This document shows positions 25,120-33,160 of a stretch of 64,000 nucleotides of DNA, in pieces. Source of the stretch: Prado023 sp963747335. Lineage in GTDB: Bacteria; Actinomycetota; Actinomycetes; S36-B12; CAIYMF01. The notes under the pieces are model-generated. The model saw only the letters and a program-made list of their open reading frames with translations. It was not told the DNA's origin and ran no database searches. Position 1 is the stretch's first letter. Each line of letters starts with the position of its first letter. The stretch covers positions 434,001 to 498,000 of the forward strand of contig CAVVEV010000012.1 of assembly GCA_963747335.1 (NCBI GenBank). The letters run 5' to 3'. The position numbers and the translations under genes were made by a program.

Positions 25120-25133
25120 TATAGTCCGCCGGG
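25120..25133 (+). promoter_or_regulatory. TATAGT -10 box of YczE-like gene
   Basis: TATAGT at 25120-25125 ends eight bases before GTG 25133. It supports the shorter start of the downstream gene over ATG 25091, which would overlap the divergent maa start codon. Confidence 0.6.
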
Positions 25134-25846
25134 TGGAGATCCTGGGATGGCTGCGCCCGGCGCGCACCATCCCGGTCACCCACTGGCGATCGCGATCGCG
25201 GTGGTCGCCGACTCCCACCAGCCTGGTCGTCCTGATCATCGGGCTGTACGCCTTCGGCACGGGCGAAGCCCTGATCGTCCAGGGTGGGCTGGGCGTGAGC
25301 CCGTGGACGGTGCTGGCGCAGGGCCTGTCCACGATCCTGCCGGTGTCGATCGGCGTGGCCACCTTCCTCGTCAGTGCGGTGGTGCTGCTGCTCTGGATCC
25401 CACTGCGCGAACGACCCGGCCTGGGTACCATCGCCAACGCGATCGTGATCGCGGTGGCACTGCAGGTCGGGGTCGCCCTGGTCCCGGCACCGGATACCTG
25501 GCTCGCCCAACTCGCGCTGGTCCTCCTCGGCATCGCGATGATCGGCCTGGGCAGCGGGCTCTACCTGACCACCAACCTGGGGCCCGGCCCGCGGGACGGC
25601 TGGATGACCGGGATCCACCTGCGGACCGGCTGGCCCGTGGGGCGCGTCCGATTGGGGATCGAGCTCGTCGTCCTGACCCTCGGCTGGTTGCTCGGCGGGA
25701 CGGTCGGGCTGGGGACTGTGCTGTTCGCCGTCCTCATCGGACCCTCCGTGGCGCAGGGCCTGGCGATCGCCGGCACGATCGGTGGTGTGCCGGGGGCTGA
25801 GGGACAGCCAGGCGGCGAGGACGGGTTCCCCGAGCTCGACGCCTGA
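25133..25846 (+). CDS. YczE/YitT-like integral membrane protein
   Basis: The 237-residue protein has five or six membrane helices with the YczE pattern: LVVLIIGLYAFGTGEALIVQGGLGVSPWTVLAQGLS, with Gly-Val-Ser-Pro-Trp after the first helix, and GSGLYLTTNLGPGPRDGWM in the middle, both recurrent in this family of unknown transporters often linked to regulators or peptides. GTG 25133 is chosen for its -10 box. It is divergent from maa and shares no evident operon with the RDD gene. Confidence 0.78.
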   Translation: MEILGWLRPARTIPVTHWRSRSRWSPTPTSLVVLIIGLYAFGTGEALIVQGGLGVSPWTVLAQGLSTILPVSIGVATFLVSAVVLLLWIPLRERPGLGTIANAIVIAVALQVGVALVPAPDTWLAQLALVLLGIAMIGLGSGLYLTTNLGPGPRDGWMTGIHLRTGWPVGRVRLGIELVVLTLGWLLGGTVGLGTVLFAVLIGPSVAQGLAIAGTIGGVPGAEGQPGGEDGFPELDA

Positions 25847-25949
25847 TGTTGGCTGAGCCGCGCCGTGGTCGGGCCCGAGCGGGAGGCGCGATTCGACGTA
25901 CGACTCGCAGGAACCGCGTGCCCGACCCGCACAGTAATAGCCTGCGTCC

Positions 25950-27647
25950 ATGGTCGAGGAACGGCGGGAGGCGGGGCTGCGAGACAGGGCCCGCCGCGCG
26001 GTCGACGGCGCCTTCGACGCGACCGTGGGTCGAGTCGGCCACTCCGTGACCGAGGCGGCCATGGACGTCACCGGAGCCACCGCCCAGCAGGTGATCCAGG
26101 ACCTCGAGCCCTACCTGATCCAGGAAGCCATCCCGCGGATCGTCGACGGACTCACGCCCTACCTCACGGACACCGTCGTGCCGCAGGTGCTCGAAGGCCT
26201 CACCGACCACCTGGTCGCTGACACCGTCCCCGAGGTGGTTGACGGAGTCACGGCACACCTGGTGGCGGTGACGGTCCCCGAGGTGGTCGCCGGAGTCACG
26301 CCCCGGCTGGTCGCCGACCTGCTCCCCGCCCTGCTCGAGGACCTGCGCCCCTACCTCGAGGCCGAGCTCGTCCCACGGATCGTCGAGGGCCTGGTCCCCT
26401 ACATCCAGGAGCAGGTGGCCCCAGATCTCATCGACGGGCTGATGCCCAGGATCAAGGAGGAGGTCGCCCCCGAGCTCATCGAGGCCCTCATGCCGCGCAT
26501 CGAGGAGCAAATCGCCCCGCAGCTGATCGACGCGCTCTTGCCCAAGATCCGAGACGAGATCGCCCCGCAGCTCGTCGACGCGTTGATGCCCACGATCCGT
26601 GATGAGATCGCCCCCCAGCTGGTCGACTCCCTGATGCCCAAGATCCGAGACGAGATCGCCCCCCAGCTCGTCGACGCGTTGATGCCCACGATCACCGACG
26701 AGGTGGCCCCGCAGCTGGTCGACGCGCTCATGCCCAAGATCCGCGATGAGATCGCCCCCCAGCTGGTCGACTCCCTCATGCCCAAGATCCGGACCGAGGT
26801 CGTGCCGCTGATCCTCGACGACATCGTCGACGACCCGCGGGTGCGCGACCTCATCCGTGAGCAGAGCCAGGGGCTGTTCCTCGACGCGCTGGAGTCCGTC
26901 CGGGAGAACCTGGCGGATGCCGACGTGCTGGTCGAGCGGGTCGGGCGGCGCCTGCTCCGGCGGCCCCCGCGGCCGCAGCCGGAATCGGCCGTCAGCCTGA
27001 TGCTCGATGCCGCAGGCGACGCAGACACGACCCCGGCACGCCTCACGCGCGACAACTTGGCCGAGCAGCGCAGCGCCTGGCGGGCCATGCCGGTCCCCCC
27101 GGCACCGCCCGGACGGGAGTTCGCGCACGCCGGTGTCCTGACCCGGCTGGGGGCCTTCGCCCTGGACGTCACCGTCGTGGGGTGGTTGGTCAGCCAAGGG
27201 CTGTCGGCCGTGGTCAACCTGCTGGACTCCCTGTTCACGCCGGTGCCGGAGTGGCTGGTCGTGATCCTCGGCGCGATCGCAGCCTCGTTCGTGCCGATCT
27301 ACCTCGGCGTCTGCTGGTGGCTGACGGGCCGATCGCTGGGCTCGTGGCTCGTCGGGACCCGTGTCTGCACGCCGGATGGACGCAATCCGGGCTTGGTCCG
27401 CGCCCTGGTCCGCAGCTGGGTGGGGGTCCTCGGTGTGGTCATCTGGGTCCTCGCCGGTGTCTTCAGCCTGTTCGACCGCAAGCGCCGCTCGTGGCTGGAC
27501 CTGCTTCTGCACACCGAGGTGCGCTACGTGGTGCCCCTCGACCAGCAGCGGCGCTACATCCGCGAGGAGCTCCAGAAGCGCCACGAACAGGCTGCGCACG
27601 CACAGGTCCCCAACGACGGGGCCGCGGCCGACCCCGAGAGGCCATGA
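25950..27647 (+). CDS. RDD family membrane protein with proline-octad repeat domain
   Basis: The 565-residue protein is a two-part molecule. Residues 51-290 are 30 successive 8-residue units, each with Pro at the same position (54, 62, 70 ... 286); only residues 86 and 102 deviate. Pairs of octads make 16-residue units such as EIAPQLVDALMPKIRD, predicted amphipathic helices kinked at Pro. Residues about 388-535 are an RDD domain with three membrane helices (HAGVLTRLGAFALDVTVVG near its start, RSLGSWLVGTRV, VRALVRSW). RDD proteins are of uncertain transport or assembly function. TAGCCT at 25938-25943 lies seven bases before ATG, so the gene is leaderless. The repeat part looks grown by DNA duplication in its second half. 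Confidence 0.88.
   Translation: MVEERREAGLRDRARRAVDGAFDATVGRVGHSVTEAAMDVTGATAQQVIQDLEPYLIQEAIPRIVDGLTPYLTDTVVPQVLEGLTDHLVADTVPEVVDGVTAHLVAVTVPEVVAGVTPRLVADLLPALLEDLRPYLEAELVPRIVEGLVPYIQEQVAPDLIDGLMPRIKEEVAPELIEALMPRIEEQIAPQLIDALLPKIRDEIAPQLVDALMPTIRDEIAPQLVDSLMPKIRDEIAPQLVDALMPTITDEVAPQLVDALMPKIRDEIAPQLVDSLMPKIRTEVVPLILDDIVDDPRVRDLIREQSQGLFLDALESVRENLADADVLVERVGRRLLRRPPRPQPESAVSLMLDAAGDADTTPARLTRDNLAEQRSAWRAMPVPPAPPGREFAHAGVLTRLGAFALDVTVVGWLVSQGLSAVVNLLDSLFTPVPEWLVVILGAIAASFVPIYLGVCWWLTGRSLGSWLVGTRVCTPDGRNPGLVRALVRSWVGVLGVVIWVLAGVFSLFDRKRRSWLDLLLHTEVRYVVPLDQQRRYIREELQKRHEQAAHAQVPNDGAAADPERP
26100..26819 (+). repeat. 48-bp coding repeats (16-residue proline-octad pairs)
   Basis: This is the DNA of residues 51-290 of the RDD protein. 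From about 26430 to 26800 the 48-bp units are nearly identical (repeated GAGATCGCCCC(C/G)CAGCT words); from 26100 to 26430 only the spacing and the Pro codons persist. The similarity gradient suggests recent expansion of the 3' part. Confidence 0.9.
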
Positions 27648-27742
27648 GGCGACCTTAGGACTTCACGACCCGCTCGGACCACGGGCAGCACCCGCCGCGC
27701 GGGTAGCCTGCAGGCCGACCGCGACACCCTCCAGGAGGATGC

Positions 27743-28969
27743 ATGCCGACCCGTCCCCAGCCGCTGCCGGACGGCACGATCCTGTTCCACGCCGGCTTCC
27801 ACAAGACCGGGACAACCGCCCTGCAGTCGGCGTTCGCCAGCAGCCGTCCACAGCTCATCGAATCCGGGGTCCTGTACCCGGGGAACCGCCGATCGCACCA
27901 CCGCGCGGCCATGGTGGTCACCAAGCGGACCTGGGGATGGGAGGAGCGCGGGGGGAAGCGCACCGAACCGAAGTACTGGGGGCGCGTGGCCCGTGAGGCA
28001 GCCGCCCACGAAGGACGGGTGGTGATCTCCAGCGAGGGATTCGCGCTGGCCGACGACGACGCCCTCGACAAGATCGTGGACCGGCTCGGCGGGCAGCGCC
28101 TGCACGCGATCTTCACCCTGCGCCCGATGTCGCGCCTCTTGGCCTCCTCGTGGCAGCAGTACCTGAAGTACGGGCTGGCGATGCGCTACGAGAACTGGCT
28201 GAAGAACGTGTTCGCCTCGCCACCGGAGTGCCCGCCGACGCCCAACTTCTGGCGGCGAAACGACCACGTGGGAATCATGTCCAGGTGGGCCGAGCGGCTG
28301 GGTCCCGACCGGGTCAGCCTGGTCGTCCTCAACGAGGGTGACCGCGACTACCTGTTCCGCACGTTCGAGCACATGCTCTGCCTTCCCAGCGGACTGCTCG
28401 TTCCGGACCCCGAGCTCAGCGCCAGCAATCGCTCCATGACTGCAGCCGAGGCCGAGATGCTGCGCCAGGTCAATGCGGGCGGGGCCAAGCGCTGGGACTG
28501 GCCGCAGTACGAGAAGCTGGTGCGCCGCGGGGCGATCCTGCGCATGGTCGAGGCGCGCACGCCCGAGCCCGACGAGGAGCCACTGGGCACCCCCGAGTGG
28601 GCGATCCGGGCGGCTCAGGACGTGGGTGCCCGGACCGCCGAGCAGGTTGCGGCCCTGGGCATCACCGTCCACGGGGACCTGTCCAGCCTGGCCGATCCCA
28701 TCCCGGCGGGCGCGCCGCCCTCAGATGCACTGCGACTACCGGTGCACGCCGCAGCCGAAGCCGTCCTGGGCGCCATCTCAGGGGCCATGGCCGGCAAGCC
28801 CATTGCGCCCGACACCGACCAGTCGATCAACAAGCTCGACCTGCCCGCCGTCCAGCGCCTCACTACGCGCGAGGCCGCCGACCTTCTCAAGCTGCGCCTC
28901 GGGGAGGCCCGTGAGTGGCGCATGGCGAGGCTCAAGCGCTCGACCCGGAGGGCGCTCCGGCGGCCGTAG
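27743..28969 (+). CDS. Sulfotransferase-like protein
   Basis: The 408-residue protein begins with a PAPS-binding-type P-loop, FHAGFHKTGTTALQSAF (HKTGTT at residues 20-25), followed by VVISSEGFAL and TLRPMSRLLASSWQQYLK, which correspond to the 3'-phosphate-binding Arg/Ser region of sulfotransferases. It would move sulfate from PAPS to an unknown carbohydrate or lipid acceptor. The C-terminal 130 residues have no recognised domain and end in a basic helix. AGGAGG lies seven bases before ATG 27743. CysNC makes PAPS about 10 kb away. It converges with the diguanylate cyclase gene with five bases between stops. Confidence 0.75.
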   Translation: MPTRPQPLPDGTILFHAGFHKTGTTALQSAFASSRPQLIESGVLYPGNRRSHHRAAMVVTKRTWGWEERGGKRTEPKYWGRVAREAAAHEGRVVISSEGFALADDDALDKIVDRLGGQRLHAIFTLRPMSRLLASSWQQYLKYGLAMRYENWLKNVFASPPECPPTPNFWRRNDHVGIMSRWAERLGPDRVSLVVLNEGDRDYLFRTFEHMLCLPSGLLVPDPELSASNRSMTAAEAEMLRQVNAGGAKRWDWPQYEKLVRRGAILRMVEARTPEPDEEPLGTPEWAIRAAQDVGARTAEQVAALGITVHGDLSSLADPIPAGAPPSDALRLPVHAAAEAVLGAISGAMAGKPIAPDTDQSINKLDLPAVQRLTTREAADLLKLRLGEAREWRMARLKRSTRRALRRP

Positions 28970-28974
28970 TCGGC

Positions 28975-29733
28975 TCAGTGGGCGCTTGGCACCTGGCGTG
29001 CCGGGCGCTGGCTCGCCGCCCGGCGAGCCCGGCGGCTGCGGTACATGGCGTCGTCGGCGCGGGCAACGAGATCGGCCATGCGGTCAGTTGCCCGCAGTTG
29101 CGCGACCCCCGTGCTGATGGACAGGCCTGCCGGCCTGCCGGCCGCTCGTGGGTCGTCGGTCTGCACCGCCGCTGCCAGACGCTCAGCGATCCGGGCAGCT
29201 GCCGTCGCATCGCAGAAGGGCAGCAGCAGGACGAACTCGTCGCCGCCCCAGCGACCGACGATGTCGCTGCGCCGGACGACGGAACCGGCCACGTGGGCCA
29301 CCTGGCGAAGGGCCATGTCGCCGGCATTGTGCCCGTGGGTGTCGTTGTAGCGCTTGAAGTCGTCAAGGTCGAACAGGACCACGGACAGCGGCTGATCGCT
29401 GCGCGCCGCCAGGTTGATCGCCTCCGCGGCCATCGCCTCGAACGCCTGGCGGTTGTATGCCCCGGTCACGTGGTCCCGGGTGGCCGCTCGGACCAGCTTC
29501 CGGTGATAGCGGTTGATGACGACGACGGCCAGCGCCACGATCGCGGCGCAGGACATCGCCCCGAACCCGAGGCTGAACCCGAACGTCCCCAGGTCTGTGG
29601 GTGCGGGACACTCCTGGGCTGCCCTCATGGCCGCCAGCCAGGTTCCGATGATGATGGGCAGGAACCCCGCTGTCAGCGCCATGACCAGGGCCAGCAGGAT
29701 CCGTCGGCGCTCCCGCGCGAAGTCGGCATCCAT
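28975..29733 (-). CDS. Membrane-bound diguanylate cyclase (GGDEF)
   Basis: The 252-residue protein makes cyclic di-GMP. Two membrane helices (residues about 12-30 and 45-70) precede a GGDEF domain with DHVTGAYNRQAF, LFDLDDFKRYNDTHGHNAGD and the active site GRWGGDEFVLLLP. RRSD five residues before GGDEF is the I-site RxxD, so feedback inhibition by product is likely. There is no sensory PAS or GAF domain and no EAL domain in this gene. ATG 29733 has GAGGGGAAC upstream; the longer frame upstream has no family similarity. Confidence 0.93.
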   Translation of the reverse strand: MDADFARERRRILLALVMALTAGFLPIIIGTWLAAMRAAQECPAPTDLGTFGFSLGFGAMSCAAIVALAVVVINRYHRKLVRAATRDHVTGAYNRQAFEAMAAEAINLAARSDQPLSVVLFDLDDFKRYNDTHGHNAGDMALRQVAHVAGSVVRRSDIVGRWGGDEFVLLLPFCDATAAARIAERLAAAVQTDDPRAAGRPAGLSISTGVAQLRATDRMADLVARADDAMYRSRRARRAASQRPARQVPSAH

Positions 29734-29899
29734 GGTGGTTCCCCTCGCTGCCGCATACGGACGGCAGCTCCACCGTAGGCCGCGCCGTCGCTGGTGGCAC
29801 CGGGATTCCCCCGGATGGCCCAAGGCTCCTCACAGCGCATCCGCCCCCCCGTCGCGCCATACTCTCGACCAGACCACGACTCCCAGGAAGGGGAGAGGC

Positions 29900-30082
29900 A
29901 TGTCGGGCAAGTTCGAGCTCTACACGGACACGGCGGGCAAGTTCCGGTTCCGGCTCAAGGCCAGCAACGGCCAGACCATCGCCGCCAGCCAGGGCTACGC
30001 CTCCAAGAAGTCCGCCCTCGAGGGGATCGAGTCAGTGCGCAAGCACGCTCCCGATTCTCCGGTCGTCGAGGTTGACGAGTAG
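29900..30082 (+). CDS. DUF1508 (YegP-like) small protein
   Basis: A 60-residue protein made of a single DUF1508 unit: GKFELYTDTAGKFRFRLKA, then IAASQGYASKKSALEGIESVRKHA and a C-terminal acidic VVEVDE. Larger YegP proteins have two tandem copies. Function is unknown; the family is small, soluble and linked to stress in some bacteria. GGGGAGAGGC just upstream supports ATG 29900. It is divergent from the diguanylate cyclase gene. Confidence 0.93.
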   Translation: MSGKFELYTDTAGKFRFRLKASNGQTIAASQGYASKKSALEGIESVRKHAPDSPVVEVDE

Positions 30083-30197
30083 GCCCAGGGCCTGCGGCAC
30101 TGTCGGCCCTCAGGGCGTCCTCAGGGCTCCCTGAGCCGTGGGCACCGCCGGTGGGTGGCCACCGGCCGGGTGCGTCCGCGGCCGCGCTGCGGATGGC

Positions 30198-31430
30198 ATG
30201 CTTTCCCCCGTGCGCGCAGGCAACGGTCCGGTCCTCGTCGTGGGTGTGGCGTGCATGCTCGTCGCAGCCTGTGGGGGCTCCCCCTCAGCCGCACCGAAGG
30301 GCTCCGCAACGGCGTCGAGCCCCGCGCCATCCCAATCCCGCACCGCATCGCCGTCGGCCAGTCCGCAGGTATCCGGGGACCCCGTCCTGGAGTGCGTGTC
30401 CGGACTCCCCGTGGATGTGCGCATCGGCCAGACCATGCTGGTCACGACCACCGACATCAGGCGGGTCCAGGAATGGCTCGACGACGGGCTGATCGCCGGG
30501 ATCCTGTCCAACGGGCGCCTGACACCGGCCATGGCCGGTGCGCTCGACGAGGCGACCACCGGCAACAAGTACGGCGCACTGCTGGCCGCTGACGAGGAGG
30601 GCGGCCAGGTCCAGCGCTACCGCGATGTGATCGGCCCGATTCCCTCCGCGCAGCAGCAGGCGGCCACGATGTCCCCCGATGAGGTCCGCGCCATGTACGC
30701 CCGCCATGGGGAGGCACTGGCCGATTGGGGGGTCGACCTCGTGTTCGCCCCCGTCGTGGACGTCGGCAACGGCCCCGGCATCGGCTCGCGCGCCTACGCC
30801 GACGACCCGGAGGTCGTGACCGAGTACGGCATGGCCGCCGCCCGCGGGTACGCGGAGGCGGGGCTCCTGCCCGTGCTCAAGCACTTCCCCGGACACGGAC
30901 GGGCCACAGGTGACACGCACGTCGAGGTCGCGGTCGGCCCCTCGATCGACGAGTTGCGGGCCAGGGACCTCGACCCGTTCGCGACCATCCCCACGGAGGT
31001 CGACGTTGCGGTGATGGTCGGCCACACGACCATCCCGGGGTTCTCGAAGGCGCCGAGCAGCCAGTCCCGACGCGCCATCGAAGGGCTGCTGGTCGACGAG
31101 CTCGGATTCGACGGGCTGATCGTCAGCGATGCCCTGGGCATGGAGGCCTCGGGCGAGCCGACCCAGGGTGGAGCCCTGGTCGGGTTCGTCGCCGCGGGTG
31201 GCGACCTCGGCATCGTGGGACCTGGTGGCTCGGTGGAGGGCCGTCGTGCCCTGCGCAAGGCTCTCGATGACGGGACCGTCCCTGAGCAGCGGCTCAATGA
31301 CGCCGCTGCGGCGGTCCTGGCCGTCAAGGGGATCGATCCCTGCGGCCTCACCGACGCCCCCGCCCCCGAGGTCGAGGACGTCGCCGTCCCCAGTGACCCC
31401 GCGGTCATCAACCCCACCGACGAGCCGTGA
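30198..31430 (+). CDS. GH3 (NagZ-like) lipoprotein
   Basis: A 410-residue secreted lipoprotein with a glycoside hydrolase family 3 N-terminal (NagZ-type beta-N-acetylhexosaminidase) domain. Signal peptide ends in VAAC with the lipidated Cys at residue 25. Then come LAADEEGGQVQRYRD, VFAPVVDVGNGPGIGSRAYADDP, the signature KHFPGHGRATGDTH (His-Asp acid/base pair of NagZ) and the nucleophile region GLIVSDALGMEA. Start 30198 is preferred, but GTG 30210 is possible. Its stop overlaps the start of the next lipoprotein by four bases. Probable substrate is a cell-wall or other GlcNAc-containing glycan outside the membrane. Confidence 0.9.
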   Translation: MLSPVRAGNGPVLVVGVACMLVAACGGSPSAAPKGSATASSPAPSQSRTASPSASPQVSGDPVLECVSGLPVDVRIGQTMLVTTTDIRRVQEWLDDGLIAGILSNGRLTPAMAGALDEATTGNKYGALLAADEEGGQVQRYRDVIGPIPSAQQQAATMSPDEVRAMYARHGEALADWGVDLVFAPVVDVGNGPGIGSRAYADDPEVVTEYGMAAARGYAEAGLLPVLKHFPGHGRATGDTHVEVAVGPSIDELRARDLDPFATIPTEVDVAVMVGHTTIPGFSKAPSSQSRRAIEGLLVDELGFDGLIVSDALGMEASGEPTQGGALVGFVAAGGDLGIVGPGGSVEGRRALRKALDDGTVPEQRLNDAAAAVLAVKGIDPCGLTDAPAPEVEDVAVPSDPAVINPTDEP

Positions 31431-33100
31431 CTGGGCCTGTTCCCGGGTACCCTGCAGCGTCGGCGAGGCCGATCACCACGCGGCTGCGCAGCGCACGGCC
31501 CCGCCTCCTGCTCCGACGGCCGGTCCGCGGGGCGGTGGCACTCACGGCCGCCCTGCTGGGTGCCACCCTGCTCCTGGGTGCGTGCACCGGGTCCGCCGCG
31601 CAGGAGGGTGCGGGGTCGCCACCGCCGAACGCCCCGTCCATCCCGACGGTGGAGGTGGAGGCATCAGCGTCCTCCCAGGTGCTGACCGGCAGCACCGCCA
31701 CCGAGCTCTCCCTCCAGGCCAGCCAGGCCGTCTTCCGATCCTCCCCGGTCGTCGTCTCCGTGACCCAGGAAGCGCACCTGACCCACGCTGCCGAGCAGGC
31801 GACGGCGCTGTCGGTGCCGCTCCTCGTGCTCCCGCAGCCCCAGGAGGCGGGGAGATCAGCGGCTGAGGAGTCCGCCGACGCCAGCGCGTCCCCGGACTCC
31901 TCGGCCGGCGATGGCAGCTCGCCGTCGCCCGATCCGATCGCCCTGGAGCTCGCGAGGCTCGGGACGACACACGTCCTGCACGTCGGTCCGTCCGCTGGCG
32001 AGATGCCCGGCGTCGAGGTGGTGACCGACCCCTCCGACCTGCCCGAGTTCGAGACCGGGCAGCCGCTGGACTCCGCGGCCGCCGTGACCGCGCCGGATGC
32101 GGCGACGGCGGGGTCCCGGGCCGCCCTGGCGACCCTCACGGCGGCGGGCGCGCAGACCCTCGAGCTCCAGGGCACGGATCCGCGGGTGGATCCGGACGAC
32201 GTGGCAGCCGTGGCAGCGCGCGCCCCGAGGACAGCGATCGGGGTCGGTGCGGGCTTCGGTGACGACGCCGTGTTCGGCCAGAGGATCGAGGCTGCGGCCA
32301 CCGGGGTGCAGCTGCCCGGCGGTGGCCAGACCATCTTCGCCGACAAGCGGTACGTGGCTCTCTACGGCCATCCCCTTACCGGGGCGCTGGGCGTCCTGGG
32401 CGAGCAGGGGCCGAAGGCATCGGTGACCCGCGCCCGGCGGGTCGCGGCCGAGTACGAGGACCTTGCTCAGGAGAGCATCGTGCCCGCGTTCGAGATCATC
32501 GCCACCGTGGCAGCCGGCTCGGCGGGCAAGGACGGCGACTACTCGAGGGAGTGGGAGATCGAGGTCTTGCGGCCCCTGGTCGAGGCGGCTGCGAGAGCGG
32601 GCATCTACGTGGTCCTGGACCTCCAGTCGGGGCGCTCGGACTTCCTGTCGCAGGCGACCCTGTACGAGGAGCTCCTGCGCGAGCCGCACGTCGGCCTTGC
32701 CCTGGACCCGGAGTGGCGCCTGACCGGTGACCAGAAGCCCCTGCGCCAGATCGGCAGCGTCACTGCCGCGGAGATCAACGAGACGATGGACTGGCTCGCC
32801 GACCTGACCGACGAGTACGACCTGCCCCAGAAGATGGTCCTGCTGCACCAGTTCCGCGCCTCCATGATCACCGATCGGGACGACCTCGACCTCGGTCACG
32901 ACGAGCTGGCCGTGATCGTCCAGATGGACGGCGACGGCACCCTCGGGCAGAAGCTGGACACATGGCGAGCCCTGCGCGCCGGCGCCCCGAGGGCCCTGCG
33001 CTTCGGCTGGAAGAACTTCTACGACGAGGACGAGCCGACACCCAGTCCAGCCACGACGTTCGGGATCGACCCCACGCCCTGGTGGGTCTCCTACCAGTAG
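31427..33100 (+). CDS. Lipoprotein of unknown function coupled to the GH3 gene
   Basis: The 557-residue protein has a long basic N-terminus, a hydrophobic segment ending in LLLGAC (Cys53) and a low-complexity Ser/Ala/Pro linker. Residues about 80-310 suggest an alpha/beta fold with repeated Ala-rich strands (VVSVTQEAHLTHAAEQA, TTHVLHVGPSAGEM). Residues about 320-557 look like a TIM-barrel (ALYGHPLTGALGVLGEQG, FEIIATVAAGSAGKDGDYSR, YVVLDLQSGRSDFL, VGLALDPEWRL, FRFGWKNFYDED-like end). I recognise no named enzyme. GTG 31427 overlaps the GH3 stop by four bases, so the two are co-translated and probably act on the same surface glycan. Confidence 0.8.
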   Translation: MTGPVPGYPAASARPITTRLRSARPRLLLRRPVRGAVALTAALLGATLLLGACTGSAAQEGAGSPPPNAPSIPTVEVEASASSQVLTGSTATELSLQASQAVFRSSPVVVSVTQEAHLTHAAEQATALSVPLLVLPQPQEAGRSAAEESADASASPDSSAGDGSSPSPDPIALELARLGTTHVLHVGPSAGEMPGVEVVTDPSDLPEFETGQPLDSAAAVTAPDAATAGSRAALATLTAAGAQTLELQGTDPRVDPDDVAAVAARAPRTAIGVGAGFGDDAVFGQRIEAAATGVQLPGGGQTIFADKRYVALYGHPLTGALGVLGEQGPKASVTRARRVAAEYEDLAQESIVPAFEIIATVAAGSAGKDGDYSREWEIEVLRPLVEAAARAGIYVVLDLQSGRSDFLSQATLYEELLREPHVGLALDPEWRLTGDQKPLRQIGSVTAAEINETMDWLADLTDEYDLPQKMVLLHQFRASMITDRDDLDLGHDELAVIVQMDGDGTLGQKLDTWRALRAGAPRALRFGWKNFYDEDEPTPSPATTFGIDPTPWWVSYQ

Positions 33101-33160
33101 GCCGCGCCCGCCCAGCCGCCAAGGGGTTTCGTCGGCGGTCCCTGCGGGCACAATGGACGC

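Noticed and set aside
25091..25132. ATG 25091 as start of the YczE-like gene
   Set aside because: It would overlap the divergent maa start codon and precede the TATAGT box; GTG 25133 fits the leaderless pattern.
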